From assembly GCF_001295265.1 (NCBI RefSeq), contig NZ_LJOD01000001.1, forward strand, positions 744,001-808,000: a stretch of 64,000 nt of DNA, written 5' to 3'. Made by a program: the position numbers and the translations under genes. Shown here piece by piece: positions 34,851-44,144 of this stretch. The notes beneath the pieces were generated by a model, which worked only from the letters and a program-made list of their open reading frames with translations, was not told the origin of the DNA and ran no database searches. This DNA comes from Chryseobacterium indologenes. GTDB taxonomy: Bacteria; Bacteroidota; Bacteroidia; Flavobacteriales; Weeksellaceae. The stretch's first letter is position 1, and every line of letters starts with the position of its first letter.

Positions 34851-35258
34851 ATGAATTACACCATACATACCATTGAAGACTGGCAGAAAGTTGTTGACAC
34901 CATTATCCCGGAATTAAAACATAATATTTTTCTTTTAAAGGGAAATCTGGGAGCTGGAAAAACCACTTTCACCCAGTTTATGCTTAAAAAACTGGGAAGT
35001 AATGATGAGGTTAATTCACCTACCTACTCCATCGTGAATGAATACAATACTCCGAAAGGAAAAGTGTATCATTTTGACCTGTACCGTCTGAAAAATATTG
35101 AAGAAGTGTACGATATTGGCATTGAAGAATATCTGGACAACGCTTTTTTATGTATCATAGAATGGCCGGAAGTATATGAAGAAGAGCTGTACGGACTTAA
35201 TTATCACACAATGAGCATCATTAATACAGGTGATGAAAGAGAAATCACATTCGATTAA
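34851..35258 (+). CDS. tsaE: tRNA threonylcarbamoyladenosine biosynthesis ATPase TsaE
   Basis: The 135-residue ATPase takes part in t6A37 modification of tRNA with TsaB, TsaC and TsaD. It has a Walker A motif (KGNLGAGKTTF, about 29-39), the motif SPTYSIVNEY, the HFDLYR strand and a catalytic region ending in IIEWPE. Length is normal. Alanine dehydrogenase follows on the same strand, from its own promoter. Confidence 0.93.
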   Translation: MNYTIHTIEDWQKVVDTIIPELKHNIFLLKGNLGAGKTTFTQFMLKKLGSNDEVNSPTYSIVNEYNTPKGKVYHFDLYRLKNIEEVYDIGIEEYLDNAFLCIIEWPEVYEEELYGLNYHTMSIINTGDEREITFD

Positions 35259-35266
35259 ATATTGTG

Positions 35267-35274
35267 TATCTTTG
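35267..35274 (+). promoter_or_regulatory. Promoter of the alanine dehydrogenase gene
   Basis: TATCTTTG matches TAnnTTTG, 54 bases before the start codon and just after the tsaE stop. Confidence 0.55.
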
Positions 35275-35328
35275 CTTATTAATTCAATGGTAAAATAACG
35301 ATCTGTAAGACCTAATTTAATTTAAAGA

Positions 35329-36522
35329 ATGAGTACTACAAATATTTTTACTCCTTTCACTGAAGAAGAGCTGATGCCGAAAGAGGAAAAGCTGGAGGTT
35401 ATAAAGAAAGGGAAACAATTCAGTATTGGGATTCCTAAAGAAACCTGTCTTAATGAAAGGAGAACCTGCATTACTCCGGACGCGGTACAGGTATTGGTAG
35501 AACACGGCCACGAAATCATTATAGAATCTGGTGCCGGAGAGGGCTCTTTTTTTACAGATCTCCAGTATTCTGAATCCGGAGCCAGGGTTACCAATGATCC
35601 GAAAGAAGCATTCGGACAGGATCTGATCCTTAAGATTAACCCGCCTACTGAGGATGAAATTGATTATATGAAGCCTAATACGTATCTGGTTTCAGCGCTT
35701 CAGATCAATCTGAGAGATAAAGATTATTTTTTAAAGCTGGCAGAGAAAAAAATTAATGCCATTGCTTTTGAATTTATTGTAGACGAATATAAACAGCTGG
35801 CTTTAGTACGACTGGTCGGCGAAATTGCCGGAACAGTCTCTATTTTATATGCATCTGAGCTGCTTGCACTTTCAAACGGATTAATGCTGGGAGGAATTAC
35901 AGGAGTAAGGCCTGCTGAAGTAGTTATTCTGGGTGCCGGCATCGTAGGTGAATTTGCCACCAAAGCCGCAATCGGGCTGGGTGCCAGCGTGAGGGTTTTT
36001 GATAATTCTCTTTCCAAACTGAGAAGACTTCATACGCTTGTTGACAGCAGGGTTCCCACCTCTATTATTGATCCTAAAGAACTCAGCAAAAGCCTACGAC
36101 GCGCCGATGTAGTGATAGGAGCCCTTCCAAGGCTGAATATGACCCCTATCGTTACAGAAGATATGGTAATGAATATGAAGAAAGGCAGCGTTATTATTGA
36201 CATTACCATTGACAACGGCAAGGTAATTGAAACTTCCGAGCTGACAACAATGGAAGACCCTTACATCATCAAACACGGCGTTATCCACTGCGGGCTTCCG
36301 AATCTTACATCAAGAATGCCGAGAACCACCACAAAAGCAATCTCTAATTTCTTCCTTTCCTATATTCTTAATTATGATGAGGAAGGTGGATTTGAAAATA
36401 TGCTGATCCGCAAAAATGAAATGAAGCAGAGCTTATACATGTACAAAGGAAGGCATACGAAAAAGATCATCTGTGACCGCTTCGGACTGACTTACCACGA
36501 TATCAATCTTTTAATTTTCTAA
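35329..36522 (+). CDS. ald: Alanine dehydrogenase
   Basis: The 397-residue enzyme interconverts L-alanine and pyruvate plus ammonia with NAD. The N-terminal substrate domain has SIGIPKETCLNERR and ITPDAVQVLVEHGHE. The NAD-binding domain has VVILGAGIVGEFATKAAIGL GAS (about 204-226), and the motif MKKGSVIIDITIDNGKVIE follows. The N-terminus carries about 25 extra residues relative to classical Ald. The next gene starts in a 1-base overlap, so it is co-translated. The NAD/NADP-transhydrogenase alpha subunit is a related family, but that domain order is not seen. Confidence 0.85.
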   Translation: MSTTNIFTPFTEEELMPKEEKLEVIKKGKQFSIGIPKETCLNERRTCITPDAVQVLVEHGHEIIIESGAGEGSFFTDLQYSESGARVTNDPKEAFGQDLILKINPPTEDEIDYMKPNTYLVSALQINLRDKDYFLKLAEKKINAIAFEFIVDEYKQLALVRLVGEIAGTVSILYASELLALSNGLMLGGITGVRPAEVVILGAGIVGEFATKAAIGLGASVRVFDNSLSKLRRLHTLVDSRVPTSIIDPKELSKSLRRADVVIGALPRLNMTPIVTEDMVMNMKKGSVIIDITIDNGKVIETSELTTMEDPYIIKHGVIHCGLPNLTSRMPRTTTKAISNFFLSYILNYDEEGGFENMLIRKNEMKQSLYMYKGRHTKKIICDRFGLTYHDINLLIF

Positions 36523-36893
36523 TGAAAAAACTGAAATTCTACTTAATAGGCCTTGTTCCGGGGCTCATTATCGTATTCTTTATATTAAACAAAAAGGGAG
36601 CAAGCTGCAGCGGCTATCTGCCTAACAGCCGTGTAATTGCGGAAACCCTTTCCAAAGATTTCAAATATTCTGAAGGTTTTAAAACGGAAATGAATACGTA
36701 TAAGGTTGACGAAAAGTTTCTCAAAGACAGCATCATTACCAAAGGAAAGATTGATTTTGACAGAAGCCACGCCCAGAAAAAACCGTGTCCTGATTATGTT
36801 CTGACTTACCCTGAAAAGAATCCGGTATACGAAATCACTTTTGAAAAATGTGAGGAAAATGCTACGCTGAACAGCCTGAAAAAAATAAGATAG
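36522..36893 (+). CDS. Small membrane-anchored hypothetical protein
   Basis: A 123-residue protein whose start codon overlaps the ald stop (TAATG). One N-terminal membrane segment (about 5-22, YLIGLVPGLIIVFFIL) is followed by a soluble part with three cysteines (SCSGY, KPCPDYV, EKCEEN). From memory related proteins in Chryseobacterium are annotated DUF4258, which I cannot confirm. No function is known. Confidence 0.65.
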   Translation: MKKLKFYLIGLVPGLIIVFFILNKKGASCSGYLPNSRVIAETLSKDFKYSEGFKTEMNTYKVDEKFLKDSIITKGKIDFDRSHAQKKPCPDYVLTYPEKNPVYEITFEKCEENATLNSLKKIR

Positions 36894-36970
36894 CTATTTC
36901 CCGGCAACAGAAAACTTTCCATACAGGAAAAAGTCATCTTTATCCTTTCAGATGCTAAGCTGATCTTTTT

Positions 36971-36978
36971 TAATTTTG
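36971..36978 (+). promoter_or_regulatory. Promoter of the LytS/LytTR pair
   Basis: TAATTTTG matches TAnnTTTG, 21 bases before the kinase start. Confidence 0.5.
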
Positions 36979-36999
36979 CATTACGCTAAATAATTATTT

Positions 37000-37770
37000 A
37001 TGGATGGCAATTACTATATGATCCACGATTATCTGATATTCATTGGAGTATTTGCTATTTTCTTTTTTCTGACGGTGAGTATTTATCTTTTTAGCCAGAA
37101 CGGCAAACTCAGACAGCGGAATACAAGGCTTTCTGAAACCAATAAACTTATTGAACAGAAACTGAATGAGGTTCAGCTGGAACATATTGGTACCAAGCTG
37201 AATCCGCACCTGTTTAAAAACATCCTTAATTCCGTCCAGTCGCACGCCTACCAGACCTATATGTCACTGGATAAACTGGCAAATGTCCTGGATTATATTC
37301 TATACGAAAGCAACAACAAATTCGTCAGCCCAAAGGAAGAACTGAATTTTGCCCTGAGCCTCATCGAAATCAATAAGATCAAAATAAATCCTCTCTTTGA
37401 TTTCAGGATCAAATCCAGAGTTAATAAATCAGACGCAATGTATGAAGAGAAAGTTTTTGCCCCGCTGATTTCTGTAGACCTTATTGAAAATGCTTTCAAG
37501 CATACGGATTTCCTGGCACAGGATTCTTTTATTTCAGTTTATATGGAGCTTGAAAACAGGATTTTTACAATGAAAGTCAGCAACAAAGCTTCACTGAAAA
37601 ATGTACTGGAAAAAGAAAAGAGCGGCTTCGGAAGCCAGTCTCTGGACCAAAGGCTGAAAATGATCTACAACAATTGTTATCAGCTGGAAAAAAATTCAAA
37701 AAACGGTATCTTCACCGCAGAATTAAAAATCAATTTAGGCGAATTCCATGATAAAATGCGTTATTCTTGA
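37000..37770 (+). CDS. LytS-family sensor histidine kinase without sensor domain
   Basis: The 256-residue kinase has one membrane segment (about 12-30) and a short coiled linker. The phospho-acceptor motif is TKLNPHLFKNILNSVQSH (His at about 71), and the ATP-binding domain has ISVDLIENAFKHT and SGFGSQSLDQRL. It lacks any extracellular sensor domain or the 5TM-LYT domain. The last G-box (GFGSQS) is less regular than the canonical GIGLxN. The gene overlaps the LytTR regulator by 23 bases, which confirms the pair. Confidence 0.85.
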   Translation: MDGNYYMIHDYLIFIGVFAIFFFLTVSIYLFSQNGKLRQRNTRLSETNKLIEQKLNEVQLEHIGTKLNPHLFKNILNSVQSHAYQTYMSLDKLANVLDYILYESNNKFVSPKEELNFALSLIEINKIKINPLFDFRIKSRVNKSDAMYEEKVFAPLISVDLIENAFKHTDFLAQDSFISVYMELENRIFTMKVSNKASLKNVLEKEKSGFGSQSLDQRLKMIYNNCYQLEKNSKNGIFTAELKINLGEFHDKMRYS

Positions 37771-38458
37771 TGACGAACTGCTGGCTATCAGCTATCTGAA
37801 GCTCCTCTGTGAACAGATTGATCATGTAGAGGTGGTAAAAGCGTTCAATGATCCCAAGGTATTTTTAAATGAAATTGGCAGTATTGACTGCAATCTCTGT
37901 ATCCTGGATATTGAAATGCCCGGAATGACAGGGCTTCAGGTAGCCGAACTGATTTCGGCCTCTAAAAAAATCATCTTCACTACCGCTTACAAGGAATATG
38001 CTGCAGAAGCTTTTGACCTGAATGTGGTGGACTATGTAAGAAAACCCATCAGAAAAGAAAGACTGATCCAGGCCTTTGAAAAAGCCAAAGAACTCATTTC
38101 TGTACCTCTTAAAAAGGATTTTATAGAATGGAATACCAATATCGGGAAAACCGTCATTTTTACAGAACAGATTGCCTATATCAAAACCTCTGAGATTGAC
38201 AGCCGGGATAAAGACATCATCCTGAATGACGGAACAGACATTGTCCTGAAAAACCTCAGCTTTAAAACCCTGCTGGAAATGCTTCCTGCCAAAGACTTTG
38301 CCCAGATCAACAAAAAAGAGATCATCGCGCTTTCTTCCATCAAAATATTTTCCACCAACGAAATTATTACGACCATTCCTGCTGAAGGGGATCATTTCCT
38401 TAAACTTCAGATTGGAGAAGCTTATAGAAGTTCATTATTGGAGCGCTTCGGAAAGTAG
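37748..38458 (+). CDS. LytTR-type response regulator
   Basis: The 236-residue regulator has an N-terminal receiver domain (about 3-115) with the acidic pair DDE, phospho-acceptor Asp in CILDIEMPGMTG (about 54) and Lys in RKPIRKERL (about 100). The C-terminal LytTR DNA-binding domain (about 130-236) includes AYIKTSEIDSRD and LNDGTDIVLKNL. It is coupled to the upstream kinase. Its targets cannot be read from the sequence; the adjacent antiporter gene is a candidate, as its start is 194 bases away. Confidence 0.88.
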   Translation: MIKCVILDDELLAISYLKLLCEQIDHVEVVKAFNDPKVFLNEIGSIDCNLCILDIEMPGMTGLQVAELISASKKIIFTTAYKEYAAEAFDLNVVDYVRKPIRKERLIQAFEKAKELISVPLKKDFIEWNTNIGKTVIFTEQIAYIKTSEIDSRDKDIILNDGTDIVLKNLSFKTLLEMLPAKDFAQINKKEIIALSSIKIFSTNEIITTIPAEGDHFLKLQIGEAYRSSLLERFGK

Positions 38459-38652
38459 AGATTACCTTAAAAAACAATATCTATCATTGACGACTTCATA
38501 ACTTCCCTCTTCCATCTCCCAGCTTCAAACCTTACCCAGAACTGAGATCAAATAGATTTTATTACATTTTTCGGAAGCTTCGTTACATTTTCGGAGGAAG
38601 CATGTCTAACATCAATATATTCTTATCAACTTTGCATTAAAATATTGGAATC

Positions 38653-40935
38653 ATGAATTGGGGGAAATACAGAAATTTAATTTTTTATATTGCTACTATA
38701 GCTTTTTTTTCATGTCTGATGTACTTTTTTATCATAGAAGGCCAGACATTGGAAATCAAGGAAAATATTGTTGCGAAAACAAGCACAGGCTCTACCTGGG
38801 ATAATTTCCAGGAGTCTTTCAGGACCAATCTTCATCATCCGCTGGCCCTTCTTCTGGCCCAGATTGTCACCATCATTCTGGTGGCCCGTCTTTTCGGATG
38901 GATCTGTATGAAGATTAAACAGCCGAGCGTTATTGGTGAAATGATTGCCGGAATTGTTCTCGGGCCTTCTCTTGTAGGAATGTATTTTCCGGAATTTTCA
39001 GCTTTCCTTTTTCCTAAAGAATCTCTGGGCAATCTCCAGTTTCTCAGCCAGATAGGGCTTATTCTCTTCATGTACATTGTAGGTATGGAGCTGGATCTGA
39101 GCGTATTGAGAAAAAAAGCGCATGATGCAGTGGTGATCAGTCACGCCAGCATTATCATTCCTTTTGCTTTGGGAATCGGACTTTCCTATTTTATTTATCA
39201 GGAATTTTCACCGGACGGCATTCAGTTCACATCATTTGCCTTATTTATAGCTATTTCCATGAGTATTACAGCTTTCCCGGTACTGGCAAGAATTGTTCAG
39301 GAAAGAAACCTTCAGAAAACCAAACTGGGAACAATTGTCATTACCTGTGCTGCGGCAGATGATATCACGGCATGGTGCATCCTTGCAGCTGTTATAGCCA
39401 TTGTAAAGGCAGGGTCTTTTGCAAGTTCCATTTATGTGATCATCATGGCTATCGCTTATGTATTTTTAATGATTAAAATTGTAAGACCATTCCTGAAAAG
39501 GGTTGGTGATCTTCAGGCAGGAAAAAACACCATCAGCAAACCCATGGTGGCTATTTTCTTCCTCACACTTATTCTCTCTTCCTATGCTACCGAAGTAATT
39601 GGTATCCATGCCTTATTCGGAGCTTTTATGGCCGGGGCAATTATGCCTGAAAATGCTAAATTCCGGACACTCTTCATTGATAAGGTAGAAGACGTGGCCT
39701 TGGTTCTTCTTCTTCCGTTATTCTTTGTATTTACCGGACTGCGTACACAGATCGGACTTCTGAACGACAGTCATTTGTGGATAACAGCAGGCCTGATTAT
39801 TCTTACCGCTGTAGTAGGGAAATTTGCAGGAAGTGCGCTCACTGCCAGATTTGTAGGAATCAACTGGAAAGACAGCTTAACAATTGGCGCTCTGATGAAT
39901 ACCAGAGGACTGATGGAGCTTATCGTTCTGAATATCGGATATGATCTGGGTGTTTTAGGCCCTGAAATCTTCGCCATGCTTGTGATTATGGCTTTATTTA
40001 CAACATTCATGACCGGCCCGGCCCTGGATTTCATCAATTTCATTTTTAAATCTAAGAAAGATACAGATGAAGATACCCACAATGAAAACGAAGCAAAGTA
40101 CCGCGTACTATTGTCATTTGATAAACCAGAATCCGGAAGTACCCTGCTTAAGCTGGCCCATGATTTCACTCATAAAATGAACGGCAATAAAAGCATTACG
40201 GCCATGAATATTGCTCCGGTTGATGAAATGCACGCTTATGATATTAATGAATATGAAGAAGCCCAGTTCAAAAATGTTATTGAAACCTCACATGACCTGA
40301 AGCTGGAAGTGACCACTCTTTTCAAAGCTTCCACCGATATTGAAAATGATCTTACCAGTATTTCCAATAAGGGAAATTATGATCTTCTCCTGATCATGCT
40401 GGGCAAATCCATGTATGAAGGCAGCCTGCTGGGAAGACTGCTTGGCTTTACCACAAAGATTATCAATCCGGAAAAGCTCCTGAATACGGTAAAAGGGAAA
40501 GGAAATATTTTCAACAACTCTCCTTTTGACGATTTTACATTACAGATTCTGGACAAAACCAATATTCCGGTGGGAATCATGGTGGAAAAAGATTTTACGT
40601 CTGCCGATAAAGTTTTTGTGCCGATCTTTAATCTCAGTGACTTTTACCTGCTGGAATATGCTAAAAGATTAATCAACAATAACAACTCCCAGATTATCAT
40701 CTTAGATGCTGCCGGACAGATCCGCAACAATATCGAGGTGAAAGAACTGATCCGGGGCATTGAACAGGTTGCCCCAAATCACATCACTTTATACAACGAA
40801 AAAAAGATAGAGAAAGAATTCCTGAATGGTCAGGACCTGATGCTGATCAGCAGTAAAAGCTGGAAAAACCTGATCGACACGAAAAGCCTCTGGCTGTCTG
40901 ATATTCCCTCAACTTTGATTATTTCCAACCCATAA
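38653..40935 (+). CDS. CPA2-family cation/proton antiporter with C-terminal USP-like domain
   Basis: The 760-residue protein has about 12 predicted membrane segments in the first 460 residues: hydrophobic N-terminus, then the CPA2 motifs IKQPSVIGEMIAGIVLGPS, AFPVLARIVQERN and CAAADDITAWC. MNTRGLMELIVLNIGYD is typical of KefB/Kef-like antiporters. The C-terminal 290 residues are soluble and look like a universal-stress-type domain rather than TrkA-N. It moves K+ or Na+ against H+; the substrate is not decided by sequence. Confidence 0.88.
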   Translation: MNWGKYRNLIFYIATIAFFSCLMYFFIIEGQTLEIKENIVAKTSTGSTWDNFQESFRTNLHHPLALLLAQIVTIILVARLFGWICMKIKQPSVIGEMIAGIVLGPSLVGMYFPEFSAFLFPKESLGNLQFLSQIGLILFMYIVGMELDLSVLRKKAHDAVVISHASIIIPFALGIGLSYFIYQEFSPDGIQFTSFALFIAISMSITAFPVLARIVQERNLQKTKLGTIVITCAAADDITAWCILAAVIAIVKAGSFASSIYVIIMAIAYVFLMIKIVRPFLKRVGDLQAGKNTISKPMVAIFFLTLILSSYATEVIGIHALFGAFMAGAIMPENAKFRTLFIDKVEDVALVLLLPLFFVFTGLRTQIGLLNDSHLWITAGLIILTAVVGKFAGSALTARFVGINWKDSLTIGALMNTRGLMELIVLNIGYDLGVLGPEIFAMLVIMALFTTFMTGPALDFINFIFKSKKDTDEDTHNENEAKYRVLLSFDKPESGSTLLKLAHDFTHKMNGNKSITAMNIAPVDEMHAYDINEYEEAQFKNVIETSHDLKLEVTTLFKASTDIENDLTSISNKGNYDLLLIMLGKSMYEGSLLGRLLGFTTKIINPEKLLNTVKGKGNIFNNSPFDDFTLQILDKTNIPVGIMVEKDFTSADKVFVPIFNLSDFYLLEYAKRLINNNNSQIIILDAAGQIRNNIEVKELIRGIEQVAPNHITLYNEKKIEKEFLNGQDLMLISSKSWKNLIDTKSLWLSDIPSTLIISNP

Positions 40936-41017
40936 AACAGAACAGTTCATTAGTCCATATCTTCCGGATTCAGCATTGTCATTAAAAACAGCTATATTTA
41001 TCGTTCCAAAACAATAT

Positions 41018-41509
41018 ATGCTGATCAATACTGAAAACGGAACTGTAGAGCTGGCAGCATTCAATACCTTCCTGCAGAGGGGAATGCTGCTGGCAGATCT
41101 GCAGCAGACTGACTTTTATAAATCCCGCTATTATAATATGTGGGATGTACAAACAGGATACTTCTGGTATTATTTTAATGCCATCACTATTGAAGATTCC
41201 CAGCTCTGCTTTCAACTCTGCTTTTCAGGAGACCATCTTGAAAGCATCCATATGAATACCAGGGAAGAAACTGATCCTAAAAACTGGGATGAATGGACCG
41301 AAGAAAAAGAAATGCAGGTATTCCACCGGAATAATAAGTTCCTGTCCAGGGTTCTGGAAATTCCACCCGCCCGAAAAAGTAAAACTCCTTACCCGAGCTG
41401 GACGTTTCTTTTTTCATGGGGAAATATCTGGTCTGTTTATGATCCCCGAAGTGCCAGCAGTATCATGGGGATAAGCTATAATGAAAACATAACCCCGAAA
41501 ACAGATTAA
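41018..41509 (+). CDS. Hypothetical protein
   Basis: The ATG at 41018 is chosen because TATATTTA (one mismatch to the -7 consensus) lies at 40993-41000; an in-frame TTG at 40976 would add 14 residues. The 163-residue protein is aromatic-rich (DFYKSRYYNMWDVQTGYFWY) and resembles no family I can name. It has no signal peptide. It is two bases from the next gene and thus part of a short operon. Confidence 0.6.
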   Translation: MLINTENGTVELAAFNTFLQRGMLLADLQQTDFYKSRYYNMWDVQTGYFWYYFNAITIEDSQLCFQLCFSGDHLESIHMNTREETDPKNWDEWTEEKEMQVFHRNNKFLSRVLEIPPARKSKTPYPSWTFLFSWGNIWSVYDPRSASSIMGISYNENITPKTD

Positions 41510-41510
41510 T

Positions 41511-42044
41511 ATGTGTCGATACGCTATGATAGCCTATAAACCGCATTACGCCTGTTTCGGCTGTCAGAAAACCTTTAAACGGCGTCTTCTCAAGGATGTA
41601 GACAGGGATGCAGAAACCTCTTCTGAAGCCAGTTGTCCGGAATGTGGAGAATTGATGGCCAGTATGGGCAAGGATTTTAAATCTCCTCCAAAAAATGACG
41701 ATAAAAAGTGGCAGCATATACGCAGTCTGTACACCGTAGGAATTACTTTTCACTCCTGTGGCTGTTCCGGCCCCGGATATATTCCCAGTGACAGGGAAGC
41801 TATTATTGCTTATCTGAAACAGATCCGTTCAGGCTATGAAGAATCACTTATTTTCTGGAGAAACCGTACCGAGCCGGAGAGTAAAGAAGAGCGCAAAAAA
41901 GACTACCAGCGGAACTGGCATAAATTATCCGCTGTAAAATCCAATGCGGAAAAACTGGGAGTAAGCAACCATGAGGGAATTGATTACTGGCTTAAAAGAA
42001 TCCATGAAGTGGAAGAACGGATAAAGCTTGCTGAAAAAATGTAA
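41511..42044 (+). CDS. Zinc-ribbon-like hypothetical protein
   Basis: The 177-residue protein begins with a double-CxxC zinc ribbon: CFGCQKTF (about 15-22) and CPECGELM (about 43-50). A further Cys-Gly-Cys motif (FHSCGCSGPGY) and a long charged helix follow. Residues after about 100 are helical with many Lys/Glu, including ESKEERKKDYQRNWHKLSA. No catalytic residues are recognised; it may bind metal or nucleic acid. Confidence 0.6.
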   Translation: MCRYAMIAYKPHYACFGCQKTFKRRLLKDVDRDAETSSEASCPECGELMASMGKDFKSPPKNDDKKWQHIRSLYTVGITFHSCGCSGPGYIPSDREAIIAYLKQIRSGYEESLIFWRNRTEPESKEERKKDYQRNWHKLSAVKSNAEKLGVSNHEGIDYWLKRIHEVEERIKLAEKM

Positions 42045-42131
42045 GGATATAATCAATGTAACAATTTACGATGCAACAGTTTACCCATTCTTTGATTTCA
42101 GACCCTCGGTGATAGTTCTCAGATTTTTACA

Positions 42132-42764
42132 CTAACCTCTTAGTTTCAGAAGTTTCTCATAGAGCTCAGAAATCCGTTTTTGTTCTTCAGAAATATATTC
42201 ACTGCTGAAAGATATTCCACGACCTTCGGTGTTTATGATATGGATGAGGTTACCCTTTTCAAAATAGTTGCGGTTTTCAGTAATTTTTGATTTCTTAAAA
42301 TCAAAAGCTTCAGTATCATTATTCTCTTTCATCGCTTTTTCATTATAATACAGCGGACGGTTGTAATGATAATTTTTTTCGAAAACAAATGACAGCTTTC
42401 CATCCAGAAGATAATATTCGATGAATATCTGTCCCATTTCACCATATAATCTCGCGGTAATCTTTTCCAATTTTCCTTTCTGTTCATAAAATACGGCTTC
42501 TCCACCTTCAGCAGATTCTCCTTCTACATCTCTTTTTTCAATTATTGTCCACTTCTTAATAGAATTGATTCTTTTGAAATTGGAACGGATGGGCTTCAGT
42601 CGATTTTCCAGAGAGGCATTATCTTCAGTATCATTTTTATTGAAAGTTTCTTTAATTTTTACCGTATCTGAATGAACGAATGTTTCAGGAAATTTTCTTC
42701 CGGCAGATATCAGGTTGATACTTCCGGCTGTTATTAATAATCCGTAGAAAATACTGTTCTTCAT
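42132..42764 (-). CDS. Hypothetical secreted protein
   Basis: A 210-residue protein with a probable signal peptide (1-21, MKNSIFYGLLITAGSINLIS). The rest is rich in Glu/Lys and aromatic residues, with SIKKWTIIEKRDVEGESAEG and FIEYYLLDGKLSFVFEKNYH. No lipobox and no known domain. It has its own leader and no obvious partner. Confidence 0.6.
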   Translation of the reverse strand: MKNSIFYGLLITAGSINLISAGRKFPETFVHSDTVKIKETFNKNDTEDNASLENRLKPIRSNFKRINSIKKWTIIEKRDVEGESAEGGEAVFYEQKGKLEKITARLYGEMGQIFIEYYLLDGKLSFVFEKNYHYNRPLYYNEKAMKENNDTEAFDFKKSKITENRNYFEKGNLIHIINTEGRGISFSSEYISEEQKRISELYEKLLKLRG

Positions 42765-43019
42765 ATTTTGGTGTTTTGTCTCCTGTAAGATTTCTGCAAA
42801 GCTAGTAAAACTTCTGTTTTTCTCGTTTTTTATTGTATGATTGGCAGATGTAAAACCGGAAATTTTCTTTTGTGACTGAAAATTAATATCAATAAATGAT
42901 CTACCAATGCCTTCACAGATGTTTATGGAAATTTTATACGCTCGCAGATAATGCAGATCTTTTTGTACAGCAGTAAATAAAAAATACTCCGGATTTAAAA
43001 AATATTTTATAACTTCGCT
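42765..43019. other. Intergenic region upstream of the tyrA leader
   Basis: The region between the secreted hypothetical protein and the tyrA leader is AT-rich and carries no frame. CTTTG at the junction around 43018 is part of a poor -7 motif (TCGCTTTG, two mismatches). I see nothing else in it. Confidence 0.4.
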
Positions 43020-43024
43020 TTGTG

Positions 43025-43144
43025 AATTTCAACAACGAAACATATTATTATAGAATTTTTACCTCAGATCTGGGATAGGGATTCTTATGAACATAACTTA
43101 CAACCTCGTCCTGGACGGGGTTTTTTTATTTTAAAATTGAAAAG
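43025..43144 (+). ncRNA. Attenuator-like leader of tyrA
   Basis: The leader contains a 7-bp terminator hairpin directly in front of the coding region: CCTCGTC (43104-43110), loop CTG, GACGGGG (43114-43120), then seven T residues. It ends 17 bases before the tyrA ATG, which is unusual unless the hairpin is conditional. GGATAGG at 43073-43079 can pair with CCTCGTCC in an alternative way, so a terminator/antiterminator switch is possible. A short frame at 43087-43134 runs into the hairpin. Confidence 0.6.
43087..43134 (+). CDS. Putative tyrA leader peptide (15 residues)
   Basis: The frame reads MNITYNLVLDGVFLF and ends at TAA 43132-43134. It includes one Tyr codon before the hairpin and two Phe codons inside or just after it, which would suit a translation-coupled attenuator for an aromatic amino acid gene. 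The evidence is positional only; no start-site signal is visible. Confidence 0.4.
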   Translation: MNITYNLVLDGVFLF

Positions 43145-43987
43145 ATGAAAATAAGTATTATTGGAGCGGGATTAATTGGAGGTTCAATGGCATTGAAATT
43201 AAGAGAGAAAGGAATTGCCAGCTTTATTTACGGAATTGATCATAACCAGCAGCACATTAATGAAGCATTAGAACTAAAGATCATTGATGAAGGAGCTGAT
43301 CTGGAACAGGGTGTTAAAAATTCAGATCTTATCATTATAGCTGTTCCTGTGGATGCGGCCCGGAAGCTTCTGCCCGGCGTTCTGGATCTCATATCAGATC
43401 ATCAGACTGTAATGGATGCCGGCTCTACCAAAGCGGGAATTGTGAATGCAGTTAAAAATCATCCGAAACGATCAAGATTCGTAGCTTTCCACCCGATGTG
43501 GGGTACCGAAAACAATGGTCCGAAATCTGCTATTGCTGAAAGTTTCTCAGGAAAAGCCGGGGTTATCTGTAATAAGGAAGAATCTGCGGATGACGCTTTG
43601 GAAACCGTAGAAAAAATAGTGGAAGCGCTTGATATGCACATGATTTATATGGATGCCGGAGACCACGACATTCATACGGCCTATATTTCCCATATTTCCC
43701 ATATTACCTCCTATGCACTCGCTAATACCGTACTGGAAAAAGAACGTGAGGAAGAAACCATTTTCCAGCTTGCCAGTTCGGGGTTCTCCAGTACAGTGCG
43801 TCTGGCAAAATCCCATCCAGAAATGTGGGTTCCTATCTTTAAGCAAAACAAAGAAAATGTTCTGGATGTTCTGAACGAACATATTACGCAGCTCAGAAAA
43901 TTCAAATCTGCGTTGGAAAAAGAAAATTATGAATATCTGGAAGAACTGATCTGTAATGCTAACAGGATCAGGGGAATATTAAGATAG
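43145..43987 (+). CDS. tyrA: Prephenate dehydrogenase
   Basis: The 280-residue enzyme oxidises prephenate to 4-hydroxyphenylpyruvate for tyrosine synthesis. The N-terminus has the NAD-binding motif KISIIGAGLIGGSMALKLRE, and the motifs DLIIIAVPVDA, VMDAGSTKAG, AFHPMWGTENNGP and HDIHTAYISHISH follow. The size is that of the monofunctional enzyme, without chorismate mutase or ACT domain, so allosteric control may be absent. An attenuator-like leader precedes it. Its own terminator follows, so it is monocistronic. Confidence 0.92.
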   Translation: MKISIIGAGLIGGSMALKLREKGIASFIYGIDHNQQHINEALELKIIDEGADLEQGVKNSDLIIIAVPVDAARKLLPGVLDLISDHQTVMDAGSTKAGIVNAVKNHPKRSRFVAFHPMWGTENNGPKSAIAESFSGKAGVICNKEESADDALETVEKIVEALDMHMIYMDAGDHDIHTAYISHISHITSYALANTVLEKEREEETIFQLASSGFSSTVRLAKSHPEMWVPIFKQNKENVLDVLNEHITQLRKFKSALEKENYEYLEELICNANRIRGILR

Positions 43988-44004
43988 ATCATAAAAAAAT
44001 AACG

Positions 44005-44047
44005 AAAGGGCAGACTTGTAAACTTACAAACTCGCCCTTTATTTTTT
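44005..44047 (+). terminator. tyrA terminator
   Basis: Two nested stems (AAAGGGC / GCCCTTT and TTGTAA / TTACAA) form a hairpin that is followed by ATTTTTTT. Confidence 0.8.
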
Positions 44048-44144
44048 TGCTACGATCTTTTATATTTCAATAATAAATTTTAATAAAGTTAAAAAATATT
44101 TTAATTTTATTAAAATTATTATTACTTTCGTGAAAAATTAATTC

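Noticed and set aside
37865..38395. 176-codon minus-strand frame opposite the LytTR regulator
   Set aside because: It is antisense to a gene with clear receiver and LytTR motifs; the translation has no pattern.
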